A stretch of 59,697 nucleotides of DNA, from contig NZ_PJME01000056.1 of assembly GCF_002954775.1 (NCBI RefSeq), positions 1 through 59,697 of the forward strand, written 5' to 3'. Shown here one piece after another: positions 52,582 through 59,697 of this stretch (position 1 is the stretch's first letter; each line of letters begins with the position of its first letter). The notes below the pieces were generated by a model, which saw nothing but the letters and a program-made list of their open reading frames with translations, was not told the origin of the DNA and ran no database searches. Source of the stretch: Streptomyces geranii (GTDB lineage Bacteria; Actinomycetota; Actinomycetes; Streptomycetales; Streptomycetaceae). The position numbers and the translations under genes are program-made.

Positions 52582-53364
52582 TCACCGCACCCCCCGCTCC
52601 ACCACAACGGAGTTGTACGCCGCGACCTGCGCCCGCCGAGCCGTCCGCTCCACCGGCCGCAACGCCTCCGCCCGCGCCGCTATCTCCGAGGCGCTGACCG
52701 CCCCGCCGGGCCCGTTCTCCGACGCCACCGAGATCAGCAGTCCCACCCGCTGCGCCAGCTCCAGCACCCGTACCGCCCGCGGCGGATACCCCGGCGCCAG
52801 CACCTCGCGTCCAACCTCCGCCCGCGCCCGGTACGCGTCGATCGCCGCCTCCGCGACCGGCCCCGATCCGGCGAGGTCCAGCCGGGCCAACACCGCCGTC
52901 GCGTCCCGCAACGCCTCCGCCAACTCCCGCTCGGCCTCGCCGAGGGACGGCACATCGGCGGGCGGCGCCTCGCGCACCGGGAGGCAGTGCCAGACGACCT
53001 CGACATGTACGTCGCCGGCCGGCCCGGCCTCGTACACCTCGGGCACCAGGCCCAGCGCGACGCCCTCGCAGATCACCGCCTCCTCCGCGTCCAGCGCCCG
53101 CGCGTTGAACTCGGGGGGACCGCTGAGCCCGAGCGGATGCCCGGGCGCGGGCAGCGCGATGCGTAGCCCGGACGCACCGAGCGTCCGCAGCCGCCCCAGC
53201 GCGAGGGTGAGACCGACCGGCGCCGATTCGCCGGGCAGCCCCTCGACCCGGTGCACGGCGTCCTCCCCGACGATGGCCACTACCGCGTCGTCCGGCGAAA
53301 CAAGTCCGGCCAACAGGGCATTTCCCCATGCGGCCAGTCGTCCTGAGCGTGGTTCCGAGAGCAT
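52582..53364 (-). CDS. Conserved Streptomyces protein of unknown function
   Basis: A 260-residue soluble protein, rich in Ala, Leu and Glu. It reads VVAIVGEDAVHRVEGLPGES and RLRTLGASGLRIALPAPGHP in its N-terminal half, and the C-terminal part is helical with a charged repeat. No catalytic motif is recognised. It is preceded, six bases upstream of its ATG, by TAGGGT, so the transcript is likely leaderless. It diverges from an ABC ATPase gene 130 bases away. Confidence 0.78.
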   Translation of the reverse strand: MLSEPRSGRLAAWGNALLAGLVSPDDAVVAIVGEDAVHRVEGLPGESAPVGLTLALGRLRTLGASGLRIALPAPGHPLGLSGPPEFNARALDAEEAVICEGVALGLVPEVYEAGPAGDVHVEVVWHCLPVREAPPADVPSLGEAERELAEALRDATAVLARLDLAGSGPVAEAAIDAYRARAEVGREVLAPGYPPRAVRVLELAQRVGLLISVASENGPGGAVSASEIAARAEALRPVERTARRAQVAAYNSVVVERGVR

Positions 53365-53493
53365 GCCTCCACCCTAAGGACCGACCGAGGGGCTGGAGCG
53401 GCCGACCGGTGGCGTAGATTTCGTGGGGGGCTGCGCCCACAGGCGCACACGAACGCGAGACTGGCCGACACTGCAATGGGAGACAACCCGCTC

Positions 53494-54285
53494 ATGAGCG
53501 ATGTTCTGGAGCTGGAGGACGTATCCGTGGTCCGCGAGGGCCGGGCTCTGGTGGACCAGGTCTCCTGGTCGGTCAAGGAGGGCGAACGCTGGGTCATCCT
53601 CGGCCCGAACGGCGCCGGCAAGACCACCCTCCTGAACCTCGCGTCCAGCTACCTCTACCCCAGCCAGGGCACCGCCACCATCCTCGGCGAGACCCTCGGC
53701 AAGGTCGACGTCTTCGAACTGCGCCCGCGTATCGGCATGGCGGGCATCGCCATGGCCGAGAAGCTGCCCAAGCGCCAGACCGTGCTCCAGACGGTGCTGA
53801 CCGCCGCGTACGGCATGACGGCGGGCTGGCAGGAGGAGTACGAGGACATCGACGAGCAGCGCGCCCGCGCGTTCCTCGACCGGCTCGGCATGAGCGACTA
53901 CCTCGACCGCCGCTTCGGCACTCTCTCGGAGGGCGAGCGCAAGCGCACCCTCATCGCCCGTGCCCTGATGACCGACCCCGAGCTGCTGCTCCTCGACGAG
54001 CCCGCCGCCGGCCTCGACCTCGGCGGTCGCGAGGACCTCGTACGCCGCCTCGGCCGGCTGGCCCGCGACCCGATCGCACCCTCCATGATCATGGTCACGC
54101 ACCATGTCGAGGAGATCGCCCCGGGCTTCACCCACGTCCTGATGATCCGGCAGGGCAAGGTGCTCGCCGCCGGCCCCCTGGAGCTCGAACTCACCTCCCG
54201 CAACCTGTCGATGTGCTTCGGCCTCCCGCTGGTCGTCGAGCAGCGCGGCGAACGCTGGAGCGCGCAGGGCCTGCCAATGGCCTGA
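53494..54285 (+). CDS. ABC transporter ATP-binding protein
   Basis: A 263-residue single ABC domain. Walker A GPNGAGKTT, signature-like LSEGERKR and Walker B LLLDEPAAGLD are present, followed by MVTHHVEEIAPGFTHVLMI with the H-loop. No permease or binding protein adjoins, so the membrane partner is unknown. It resembles the YlmA/ModF class. ATG 53494 is preceded by GGGAGA; an in-frame ATG at 53476 is less likely. Confidence 0.88.
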   Translation: MSDVLELEDVSVVREGRALVDQVSWSVKEGERWVILGPNGAGKTTLLNLASSYLYPSQGTATILGETLGKVDVFELRPRIGMAGIAMAEKLPKRQTVLQTVLTAAYGMTAGWQEEYEDIDEQRARAFLDRLGMSDYLDRRFGTLSEGERKRTLIARALMTDPELLLLDEPAAGLDLGGREDLVRRLGRLARDPIAPSMIMVTHHVEEIAPGFTHVLMIRQGKVLAAGPLELELTSRNLSMCFGLPLVVEQRGERWSAQGLPMA

Positions 54286-54401
54286 CGGCACACGGAACTT
54301 GGCCCGGCACGCCGGTCACCTCGCGGAACAACTGGAAGAAGCCGGTGCCAAGTTGATCGGCGCCCTGTCGGTGACCAGGCCCGCGGACATACCATGACGA
54401 C

Positions 54402-54833
54402 GTGAACGACATCGACGCATGGGTGTGGTGGCTCGTCGGCGCCGTGGCGCTGGGTATCCCGCTCGTGGTGACCGCGATGCCGGAACTCGGCATGCTGGCC
54501 GTGGGCGCCCTGGCGGCTGCCGGCGCGGCCGGACTCGGCGGCGGACTCGTCGTCCAGGTGCTCGTGTTCGCCGTCGTGTCCACGGCGCTCATCGCCGTCG
54601 TACGGCCCATCGCGACCCGGCACCGCGCCGACCGGCCCCAACTCCTCTCCGGAATCGACGCGTTGAAGGGCAAACAGGCCGTCGTCCTGGAACGCGTCGA
54701 CGGCTCCGGTGGCCGGATCAAGCTCGCCGGAGAGATCTGGTCGGCCCGCTCCCTCGACGCCCAAGTCGCCTACGAGGTGGGCCAGGAAGTGGACGTCGTC
54801 GAGATCGAAGGGGCCACGGCGATCGTCATGTGA
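54402..54833 (+). CDS. NfeD-like membrane protein
   Basis: 143 residues with about three hydrophobic segments near the N-terminus (VWWLVGAVALGIPLVV, MLAVGALAAAGAAGLGGGLV and LVFAVVSTALIAVV). A C-terminal OB-fold domain follows (LKGKQAVVLERVDGSGGRIK, then IWSARSLD). NfeD short forms pair with SPFH proteins, exactly the next gene. GTG 54402 lies six bases after TACCAT, suggesting leaderless transcription. Confidence 0.88.
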   Translation: MNDIDAWVWWLVGAVALGIPLVVTAMPELGMLAVGALAAAGAAGLGGGLVVQVLVFAVVSTALIAVVRPIATRHRADRPQLLSGIDALKGKQAVVLERVDGSGGRIKLAGEIWSARSLDAQVAYEVGQEVDVVEIEGATAIVM

Positions 54834-54895
54834 CCTCGCACGACGCAAGTGAACGGAACGTGCACGAGGCGGTCGACGGTCTGTCACACTCGACC

Positions 54896-54927
54896 AGCAA
54901 GATCTTCAACAAGCAAGATCTTCAACA
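54896..54927. repeat. Perfect 16-bp tandem repeat before the SPFH gene
   Basis: AGCAAGATCTTCAACA occurs twice without spacer, each containing the palindrome AAGATCTT. It lies 63-85 bases after the NfeD stop and about 55 bases before the SPFH start, so it could be regulatory. Related GATC-containing sequence continues to 54937. Confidence 0.85.
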
Positions 54928-54980
54928 GGCATACGATCTTTCCGTAAGCGCCAAGGCGGAGAAGGGTACGGGGAGCCACG

Positions 54981-55940
54981 ATGGAACCCATCATCATCGT
55001 CCTGATCATTCTGGTGGTGTTGGTCTTCATCGCCCTGATCAAGACCATCCAGGTCATCCAGCAAGCGAGCGCGGCCATCGTGGAACGGTTCGGCCGTTAC
55101 ACGCGAACGCTCAACGCGGGCCTGAACATCGTCGTCCCGTTCATCGACACCATCCGCAACCGCATCGACCTCCGCGAGCAGGTCGTCCCCTTCCCGCCGC
55201 AGCCGGTGATCACCCAGGACAACCTGGTCGTCAACATCGACACCGTCATCTACTACCAGGTGACGGACGCGCGGGCGGCGACGTACGAGGTCGCGAGCTA
55301 CATCCAGGCCATCGAGCAGCTCACCGTCACCACGCTCCGCAACATCATCGGCGGCATGGACCTGGAGCGGACCCTGACCTCCCGCGAGGAGATCAACGCG
55401 GCCCTGCGCGGCGTCCTCGACGAGGCGACAGGCAAGTGGGGCATCCGCGTCAACCGCGTCGAGCTGAAGGCGATCGAGCCGCCGACCTCCATCCAGGACT
55501 CGATGGAGAAGCAGATGCGCGCCGACCGTGACAAGCGCGCCGCGATCCTTACCGCCGAAGGTATCCGCCAGTCCCAGATCCTCACGGCGGAAGGTGAGAA
55601 GCAGTCCGCGATCCTGCGCGCCGAGGGTGAGGCCAAGGCCGCCGCCCTGCGCGCCGAGGGTGAGGCCCAGGCGGTCCGTACGGTCTTCGAGGCCATCCAC
55701 GCCGGAGACCCGGACCAGAAGCTCCTCTCCTACCAGTACCTCCAGATGCTCCCGAAGATCGCCCAGGGCGACGCCAACAAGCTCTGGATCGTCCCCAGCG
55801 AGATCGGCGACGCCCTCAAGGGCCTGTCCGGCGCCATGGGCAACTTCGGGGCCATGGGCGGCGGTTCGGGCGGCGGCGGAGACAACTCGGGCGGTGGCGG
55901 CGGCGCCGAACGCCGAGAAAAGCCCTCAATCACAGACTGA
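54981..55940 (+). CDS. SPFH/band 7 domain protein (stomatin/prohibitin-like)
   Basis: A 319-residue protein with one N-terminal helix (IIIVLIILVVLVFIALI) and the band 7 domain: QQASAAIVERFGRYTRTLNA, FIDTIRNRIDLREQVVPF and NIDTVIYYQVTD. A helix of Glu/Ala/Arg repeats (AEGEAKAAALRAEGEAQA) drives oligomerisation. It ends in a Gly-rich disordered tail. Such proteins form membrane scaffolds, frequently with NfeD, encoded 147 bases upstream. GGGGAG lies before ATG 54981. Confidence 0.93.
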   Translation: MEPIIIVLIILVVLVFIALIKTIQVIQQASAAIVERFGRYTRTLNAGLNIVVPFIDTIRNRIDLREQVVPFPPQPVITQDNLVVNIDTVIYYQVTDARAATYEVASYIQAIEQLTVTTLRNIIGGMDLERTLTSREEINAALRGVLDEATGKWGIRVNRVELKAIEPPTSIQDSMEKQMRADRDKRAAILTAEGIRQSQILTAEGEKQSAILRAEGEAKAAALRAEGEAQAVRTVFEAIHAGDPDQKLLSYQYLQMLPKIAQGDANKLWIVPSEIGDALKGLSGAMGNFGAMGGGSGGGGDNSGGGGGAERREKPSITD

Positions 55941-55953
55941 CGGCTCAGAGAGA

Positions 55954-55979
55954 CCCCGCGCCCCTGAAGGGGCGCGGGG
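55954..55979. terminator. Hairpin in a Streptomyces intergenic repeat
   Basis: CCCCGCGCCCC (55954-55964) and GGGGCGCGGGG (55969-55979) form an 11-bp stem with TGAA loop, 13 bases after the SPFH stop. The following GAACTGCGCGATCAGCCAC continues a commonly seen Streptomyces repeat. Probably terminates the SPFH gene and perhaps the convergent HNH gene. Confidence 0.82.
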
Positions 55980-56056
55980 AACTGCGCGATCAGCCACATC
56001 GAACCGGCAGCCGACGAACTACCGCCGGACCCCAAAAAAGTCCCACCCGCACGGAA

Positions 56057-56563
56057 CTACGCCGCCGGCTGCACCAACCACTCCGGCAGAGCATCGAACT
56101 CCCCCGGCCCCAAGGACAACAGCATCGCGTCCGCGGGCGAGGGCTCGAACGGCAGCCGCAACAGCGGCATCCCCGCCTGCTCCGGAGTCCGCGCCGCCTT
56201 ACGGTGGTTGTCCTCCGCGCACGAGGCCACCGTGTTCAGCCACGAGTCCTGCCCACCCAGCGACCGAGGCACCACATGGTCCACGGTCGTCGCCCGGCGA
56301 CCGCAGTACGCGCACTTGTGCCGGTCCCGGACCAGCACACCCCGCCTCGACCACGGTGCTTGTCTTCGGAACGGCACCCGGACATAGCGGCACAGCCTGA
56401 TCACCCGGGGCGCGGGTATGTCGACCGCCGCGCCGCGCATACGGATCTCGGGGTGGGCCTGCTCGACAACGGCCTTGTCCTGCAGCACCAGAACGACGGC
56501 CCGGTTCAACGTCACCGTCGACAGCGGCTCGAAGCTCGCGTTCAGTACCAGCGTGTCCCGCAT
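56057..56563 (-). CDS. HNH endonuclease family protein
   Basis: A 168-residue protein. An N-terminal segment (RDTLVLNASFEPLSTVTLNR) typical of actinobacterial stand-alone HNH proteins precedes the nuclease core: CAYCGRRATTVDHVVPRSLG, then LNTVASCAEDNHRKAA. The CxxC and later Cys with His could bind structural zinc. Restriction, repair or phage-defence roles are all possible; context gives no clue. ATG 56563 has AGGAGG 8 bases upstream. Confidence 0.88.
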   Translation of the reverse strand: MRDTLVLNASFEPLSTVTLNRAVVLVLQDKAVVEQAHPEIRMRGAAVDIPAPRVIRLCRYVRVPFRRQAPWSRRGVLVRDRHKCAYCGRRATTVDHVVPRSLGGQDSWLNTVASCAEDNHRKAARTPEQAGMPLLRLPFEPSPADAMLLSLGPGEFDALPEWLVQPAA

Positions 56564-56691
56564 CCAGCCCACCTCCTATGCTCACCGGCCCACCACGTGG
56601 CGGGCGGGCATGGATCAACTCTGGCCGGGCACGCCGAGATGGACAACGCAATATCTGTGCTCACCCGGGGACAACCCCCGGACCCCCGGCA

Positions 56692-56736
56692 CAAAAAATG
56701 CCCGCCTCTGATCACTTCCAAGACCAGAGGCGGGCA
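56692..56736 (-). terminator. Intrinsic terminator with a U-tract (YbhB-like gene)
   Basis: TGCCCGCCTCTG (56699-56710) pairs with CAGAGGCGGGCA (56725-56736). Reading the minus strand, the stem is followed by six T residues (AAAAAA at 56692-56697 on the plus strand). A classic rho-independent terminator, rare in this GC-rich DNA. It lies 31 bases after the gene's stop. Confidence 0.9.
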
Positions 56737-56766
56737 AACGTTCAATGAACGTCAGTCTTCGGGGAA

Positions 56767-57306
56767 TCAGTCCTCGGCGGGAACCTCGTACTCCCCGACG
56801 AGTTGGGCGCGCGCGATCGCGTGGAACCGCAGATTGAAACCGACGTACGCGGGAGACGCGTCCGCGTCCGGACCCAACTTCTCCTGATCCACGGCGTACA
56901 CCGTGAACACATACCGGTGCGGACCGTCCCCGGCCGGCGGCGCCGCACCGCCGAAGTCCCTCGTGCCGTAGTCGTTGCGCGCCTGGACCACGCCCTCGGG
57001 CAGCCCCTCGAACTTGCCGCTGCCCGCGCCCGTCGCCAACTCGGTCACGGAGGCCGGGATGTCGAAGGCGACCCAGTGCCAGAACCCGCTGCCCGTGGGC
57101 GCGTCCGGGTCGTAGCAGGTCACCGCGAAGCTCTTGGTCTCCGGCGGGAACCCCTCCCACCGCAGCTGCGGCGAGGTGTTGCCGGACGCGTAGACCTGAG
57201 CGTCCTTGAGCGTCGCCCCCGCCTCGACGTCCTCGCTCGTGACCGTGAACGACGGCACGGGCGGATGGAAGTCGTGCGGCAGCGGCGGCCTCTTCAGCTC
57301 GGTCAC
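56767..57306 (-). CDS. YbhB/YbcL-family (PEBP-like) protein
   Basis: A 179-residue protein. It contains the PEBP fold signature CYDPDAPTGSGFWHWVAFDIP and GPHRYVFTVYAVD. Bacterial YbhB/YbcL proteins bind phosphate-like ligands; function is poorly known. GTG 57306 follows AGGAGG with good spacing. Monocistronic, with its own U-tract terminator. Confidence 0.93.
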   Translation of the reverse strand: MTELKRPPLPHDFHPPVPSFTVTSEDVEAGATLKDAQVYASGNTSPQLRWEGFPPETKSFAVTCYDPDAPTGSGFWHWVAFDIPASVTELATGAGSGKFEGLPEGVVQARNDYGTRDFGGAAPPAGDGPHRYVFTVYAVDQEKLGPDADASPAYVGFNLRFHAIARAQLVGEYEVPAED

Positions 57307-57440
57307 GTGGATACCTCCTGGTGGGATCGGACGAGTATCGAACCCTGATCACGGCCCTGACGGCCCTGGCAACCAGCCTAGTTGCCACCTCCTCCGCGGA
57401 GGCGAGCGGCACCCGAACATCCAACGGGCCCGACCCGACA

Positions 57441-57478
57441 GAGGGCCCGGCAACGCCGAACGGCGTTACCGGGCCCTC
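57441..57478 (-). terminator. Terminator of the spo0M-like gene
   Basis: GAGGGCCCGG (57441-57450) pairs with CCGGGCCCTC (57469-57478), and an inner stem ACGCCG/CGGCGT lies within. The hairpin begins 9 bases after the Spo0M-like stop on the minus strand. Confidence 0.88.
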
Positions 57479-57486
57479 ATTTGTCA

Positions 57487-58269
57487 CTAGAACCAGTTGC
57501 GCTTGCTGCCGACCGCGGCCAGCCACTGGTTCAAGTACGCCGCCCAGTCCGTGTTCTGGTAGTCGTGCAGGCCCACCTGGAACGACCGGAAGGTGTCACT
57601 GCCCTCGCTGAACAGCCCGGGCTTCTTGTCCATCTCCAGCACGACGTCCATCGCGTTCTCGTCGGCGACGAAGCTCAACTCGACCTGGCTCAGGCCCTGG
57701 TAGCGCGCCGGCGGGTAGAACTCGACCTCCTGGTAGAAGGGCAGCCGCTGCCGAGTGCCGCGAATGTGACCGCGCTCCAGGTCGGCGTTCTTGAACCGGA
57801 AGCCCAGCTGGAGGAACGCGTCCAGGATCGCCTTCTGCGCGGGCAACGGGTGCACGTTGATGGGGTCGAGGTCACCGGAGTCGACGGCACGCGCGATGGC
57901 CAGCTCGGTGGTCACCCCGATGTGCATCCCGCGCAACGGCTGACCGTCGATGACCGTGACCGGCGTCTCCCAGGGGATCTCCAGCCCGAACGGCACGGTG
58001 TGCACGGCACCGGCCTGCACCTCGAAGGCACCACCGAGCCGCACCTTCGTGAACTCGACGTCCTGCTTGTACTCCTGGTCGCCGCTCTCGACCTCGACCT
58101 TGGCCTGGAGCCCGACGGACAGACCCTCGATCTGCTGGGGCACGGAACCGCCCTGGATCCGCACCTCACCCTGGACGACACCGCCCGGAACGACGTTGAC
58201 CTCTGTCAACACCGTCTCGACCGAAGCCCCACCGGCACCCAGGCTCGCGAGCAGCTTCTTGAACGCCAT
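57487..58269 (-). CDS. Spo0M-family sporulation-control protein
   Basis: A 260-residue arrestin-like beta-sandwich protein. Family features: FKKLLASLGAGGASVETVLT, VQGEVRIQGGSVPQQIEGLS and the C-terminal SFVADENAMDVVLEMDKKPG. Spo0M in Bacillus influences sporulation and cell division; the Streptomyces role is not defined. AAGGAG precedes ATG 58269. Monocistronic. Confidence 0.9.
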   Translation of the reverse strand: MAFKKLLASLGAGGASVETVLTEVNVVPGGVVQGEVRIQGGSVPQQIEGLSVGLQAKVEVESGDQEYKQDVEFTKVRLGGAFEVQAGAVHTVPFGLEIPWETPVTVIDGQPLRGMHIGVTTELAIARAVDSGDLDPINVHPLPAQKAILDAFLQLGFRFKNADLERGHIRGTRQRLPFYQEVEFYPPARYQGLSQVELSFVADENAMDVVLEMDKKPGLFSEGSDTFRSFQVGLHDYQNTDWAAYLNQWLAAVGSKRNWF

Positions 58270-58415
58270 GTCTCTCCTTCTCCAGCGATCCTTGCGATCC
58301 CTTGATCCTTAGAAACGCGATCCGGCCGTGGCCGGTTCCGTGCCTCACCCTGGCAAGGCGGACGCTTCCTGGCCACCCCGTCGACGGAGACACGCCTGCA
58401 CTACGCTCGGACGGC

Positions 58416-59057
58416 ATGATCGCGCCCGCTGACCGTACGCCCCTGCCCAGGGAGTTCTTCGACCGGCCAGTACTGGAGGTCGCCCCCGACCTCCTGGGCC
58501 GCACCGTCGTCCGCACCACCCCGGACGGTCCGATCGAACTCCGCCTCACAGAGGTGGAGGCCTACGACGGCCCGAACGACCCCGGCTCCCACGCCTATCG
58601 CGGCCCCACACCCCGCAACAGCGTGATGTTCGGTCCGCCCGGCCATGTGTACGTCTACTTCACCTACGGCATGTGGCACTGCATGAACCTCGTGTGCGGC
58701 CCCGAGGGCACGGCCAGCGGGGTCCTGCTCCGCGCCGGCGAGATCATCGAGGGCGCCGAACTCGCCCGCAAACGTCGAATTTCGGCCCGAAACGACAAGG
58801 AACTGGCCAAAGGCCCGGCCCGCCTGGCCACAGCCCTGGACGTGGACAGGGCTCTCGACGGTACGGACGCCTGCGCCCCCGGAGCCGCACCGATCACGGT
58901 CCTGACGGGTACCCCCGCGATCCCCGAGCAGGTGAGGAGCGGTCCGCGCACCGGCGTGGCCGGCGACGGGGGCGTCCACCCCTGGCGCTTCTGGATCTCC
59001 AACGACCCTACGGTGAGCCCCTATCGGGCCCATGTGCCCCGTCGTCGGTCAACTTGA
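58416..59057 (+). CDS. DNA-3-methyladenine glycosylase (Mpg/AAG type)
   Basis: A 213-residue glycosylase. The family signature is LTEVEAYDGPNDPGSHAYRG (with the catalytic Glu), followed by VYVYFTYGMWHCMNLVC, GVLLRAGEI and KGPARLATAL. It excises alkylated purines. No strong Shine-Dalgarno; TACGCT lies eight bases before ATG 58416, suggesting a leaderless transcript. Its stop codon overlaps the -35 of the rRNA promoter. Confidence 0.93.
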   Translation: MIAPADRTPLPREFFDRPVLEVAPDLLGRTVVRTTPDGPIELRLTEVEAYDGPNDPGSHAYRGPTPRNSVMFGPPGHVYVYFTYGMWHCMNLVCGPEGTASGVLLRAGEIIEGAELARKRRISARNDKELAKGPARLATALDVDRALDGTDACAPGAAPITVLTGTPAIPEQVRSGPRTGVAGDGGVHPWRFWISNDPTVSPYRAHVPRRRST

Positions 59058-59082
59058 CGCGCCCTTGGGGGATCCGTAATGT
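59054..59082 (+). promoter_or_regulatory. Strong rRNA operon promoter candidate
   Basis: TTGACG (59054-59059), a 17-base spacer and TAATGT (59077-59082) match the housekeeping sigma consensus. It overlaps the stop codon of the glycosylase gene, about 560 bases ahead of 16S, as expected for the most distal of several rRNA promoters. Further -10-like hexamers TAACGT (59240-59245) and TAAGGT (59330-59335) may mark nearer promoters but their -35 boxes are poor. Confidence 0.65.
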
Positions 59083-59615
59083 AGCCCGAGCCGCTTGAAC
59101 CGGGTACGGCGATCGCCTGCAGCCGGAAGCGGCCAAACCACTACCTACGACTCCCTCTCAGCGGGGGCAATTTCGACGTGCCCGCACGCTGAATTGCGAA
59201 CGCGCAGAAACTCGATTATGAGTTGCCGAGGGGATCGGCTAACGTAGTGAATGTCGAAAGGCCGACGAGCGAAAGCCGGAAAGCCCAGACAATCCCGCCA
59301 ACAGGGAATCGGATCAAAAAACGATCTGGTAAGGTTGGAAACGCAAGACAGCAGGACCTGAAAGACCGAAGGGAAACTGCCCGGAGGAAAGCCTGAGAGA
59401 AATTCTTGGGTGAGTACGAAGGAAGCGTCCGTTCCTTGAGAACTCAACAGCGTGCCAAAAATCAACGCCAGATATGTTGATACCCCGTCCACCGCGATGT
59501 GTGGTGGTCGAGGTTCCTTTGATGCAGTAAACACAGCGAGGACGCTGTGAACGGTCGGGCTTATTCCGCTTGACTGTTCCGCTCTCGTGGTGTGCACCCG
59601 ATTACGGGTAATCAT
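59083..59615 (+). other. rRNA leader with boxA-like antitermination element
   Basis: A 530-base non-coding leader. CCTTGAGAACTCAACAG (59434-59450) resembles the boxA antitermination sequence found before actinobacterial 16S genes and includes the palindrome TTGAGAACTCAA. A CACAGCG/CGCTGTG hairpin lies at about 59533-59550. The last ~30 bases, with GATTACGGGTAATC, probably form part of the 16S processing stem. Confidence 0.75.
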
Positions 59616-59697
59616 TCACGGAGAGTTTGATCCTGGCTCAGGACGAACGCTGGCGGCGTGCTTAACACATGCAAGTCGAACGATGAACCCGCTTCGG
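59616..59697 (+). rRNA. rrs: 16S ribosomal RNA (5' end only)
   Basis: TCACGGAGAGTTTGATCCTG and the following CTGGCTCAGGACGAACGC, with CATGCAAGTCGAACGATG near the edge, are diagnostic of the Streptomyces 16S 5' end. Only the first ~82 bases lie in the window; the exact mature 5' end is placed by similarity and may be off by a few bases. Confidence 0.97.

Noticed and set aside
59145..59615. Minus-strand frame in the rRNA leader
   Set aside because: It lies antisense to a conserved rRNA leader, has unusual amino-acid composition for this genome and no ribosome binding site.

Overview
The window is chromosomal DNA of a Streptomyces (or very close relative). The evidence is very high G+C with strong third-position GC bias, chaplin genes, the Streptomyces nucleoid protein Gbn, a streptophobe-type membrane protein, many GTG starts, and an actinobacterial 16S rRNA start at the right edge. 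Recognisable anchors (Gbn, known in S. coelicolor as SCO1839, near the left; ChpE, SCO1800, near the right) suggest one collinear core-chromosome block running in reverse SCO order. This is ordinary core DNA, not an island: I see no transposase, integrase, phage gene, tRNA or CRISPR array.

Layout. 0-8 kb: a frameshifted alpha/beta hydrolase, a conserved hypothetical, a VOC protein, an ABC-F ribosome-associated ATPase, gbn, a crotonase and a threonine-synthase-like PLP enzyme. 8-11 kb: a five-gene Asp23/DUF2273/Asp23/DUF6286/AmaP envelope cluster. 11-22 kb: an SDR and GH15 pair, SURF1, a zinc-ribbon protein, a GA-repeat membrane protein, a DEDDh exonuclease with a BRCT-like tail, a sterol-desaturase-like protein with a lysoplasmalogenase, CopD, and a CaiB-type CoA transferase. 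22-30 kb: two tandem secreted subtilases, a DUF485/acetate symporter operon behind a CRP-like site, moaA, and small membrane or zinc proteins. 30-37 kb: tyrS, the PmbA/TldD protease pair, and fabG-fabI (fatty acid synthase II steps). 37-47 kb: a GntR regulator divergent from an MFS exporter, a SixA-like phosphatase, serB, a streptophobe protein with a 13-residue tandem repeat, and a divergent FHA-ABC transporter. 47-59 kb: an SLT-domain protein, QueA-like and SDR genes, a GAF-kinase/LuxR two-component pair, two cysteine-free chaplins, an ABC ATPase, NfeD and SPFH, HNH, YbhB and Spo0M proteins, and Mpg glycosylase. The right edge holds a ribosomal RNA promoter, leader and the first bases of 16S rRNA.

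Functional themes are envelope and membrane homeostasis (Asp23 cluster, GlsB, NfeD/SPFH, SLT protein, streptophobe/FHA-ABC), the aerial surface coat (chaplins) and sporulation (Spo0M, Gbn), fatty acid and acetate metabolism (FabG/FabI, ActP, crotonase, CaiB), and translation (TyrS, ABC-F, rRNA). Nearly every transcription unit is closed by a long GC-rich hairpin, mostly without a U-tract. About nine genes have a TAnnnT hexamer 6-8 nt before the start codon and no usable Shine-Dalgarno, which suggests leaderless mRNAs.

Most notable observations: a cluster of eight GATC sites upstream of the gene for a GATC-binding protein; a possible leaderless seven-codon leader peptide before the ABC-F gene; eight copies of a 12-bp palindrome inside coding sequence; a partial duplication of the copD 3' end that now supplies the C-terminus of the neighbouring gene; an in-frame minisatellite in the streptophobe gene; and paired cysteine-free chaplins.
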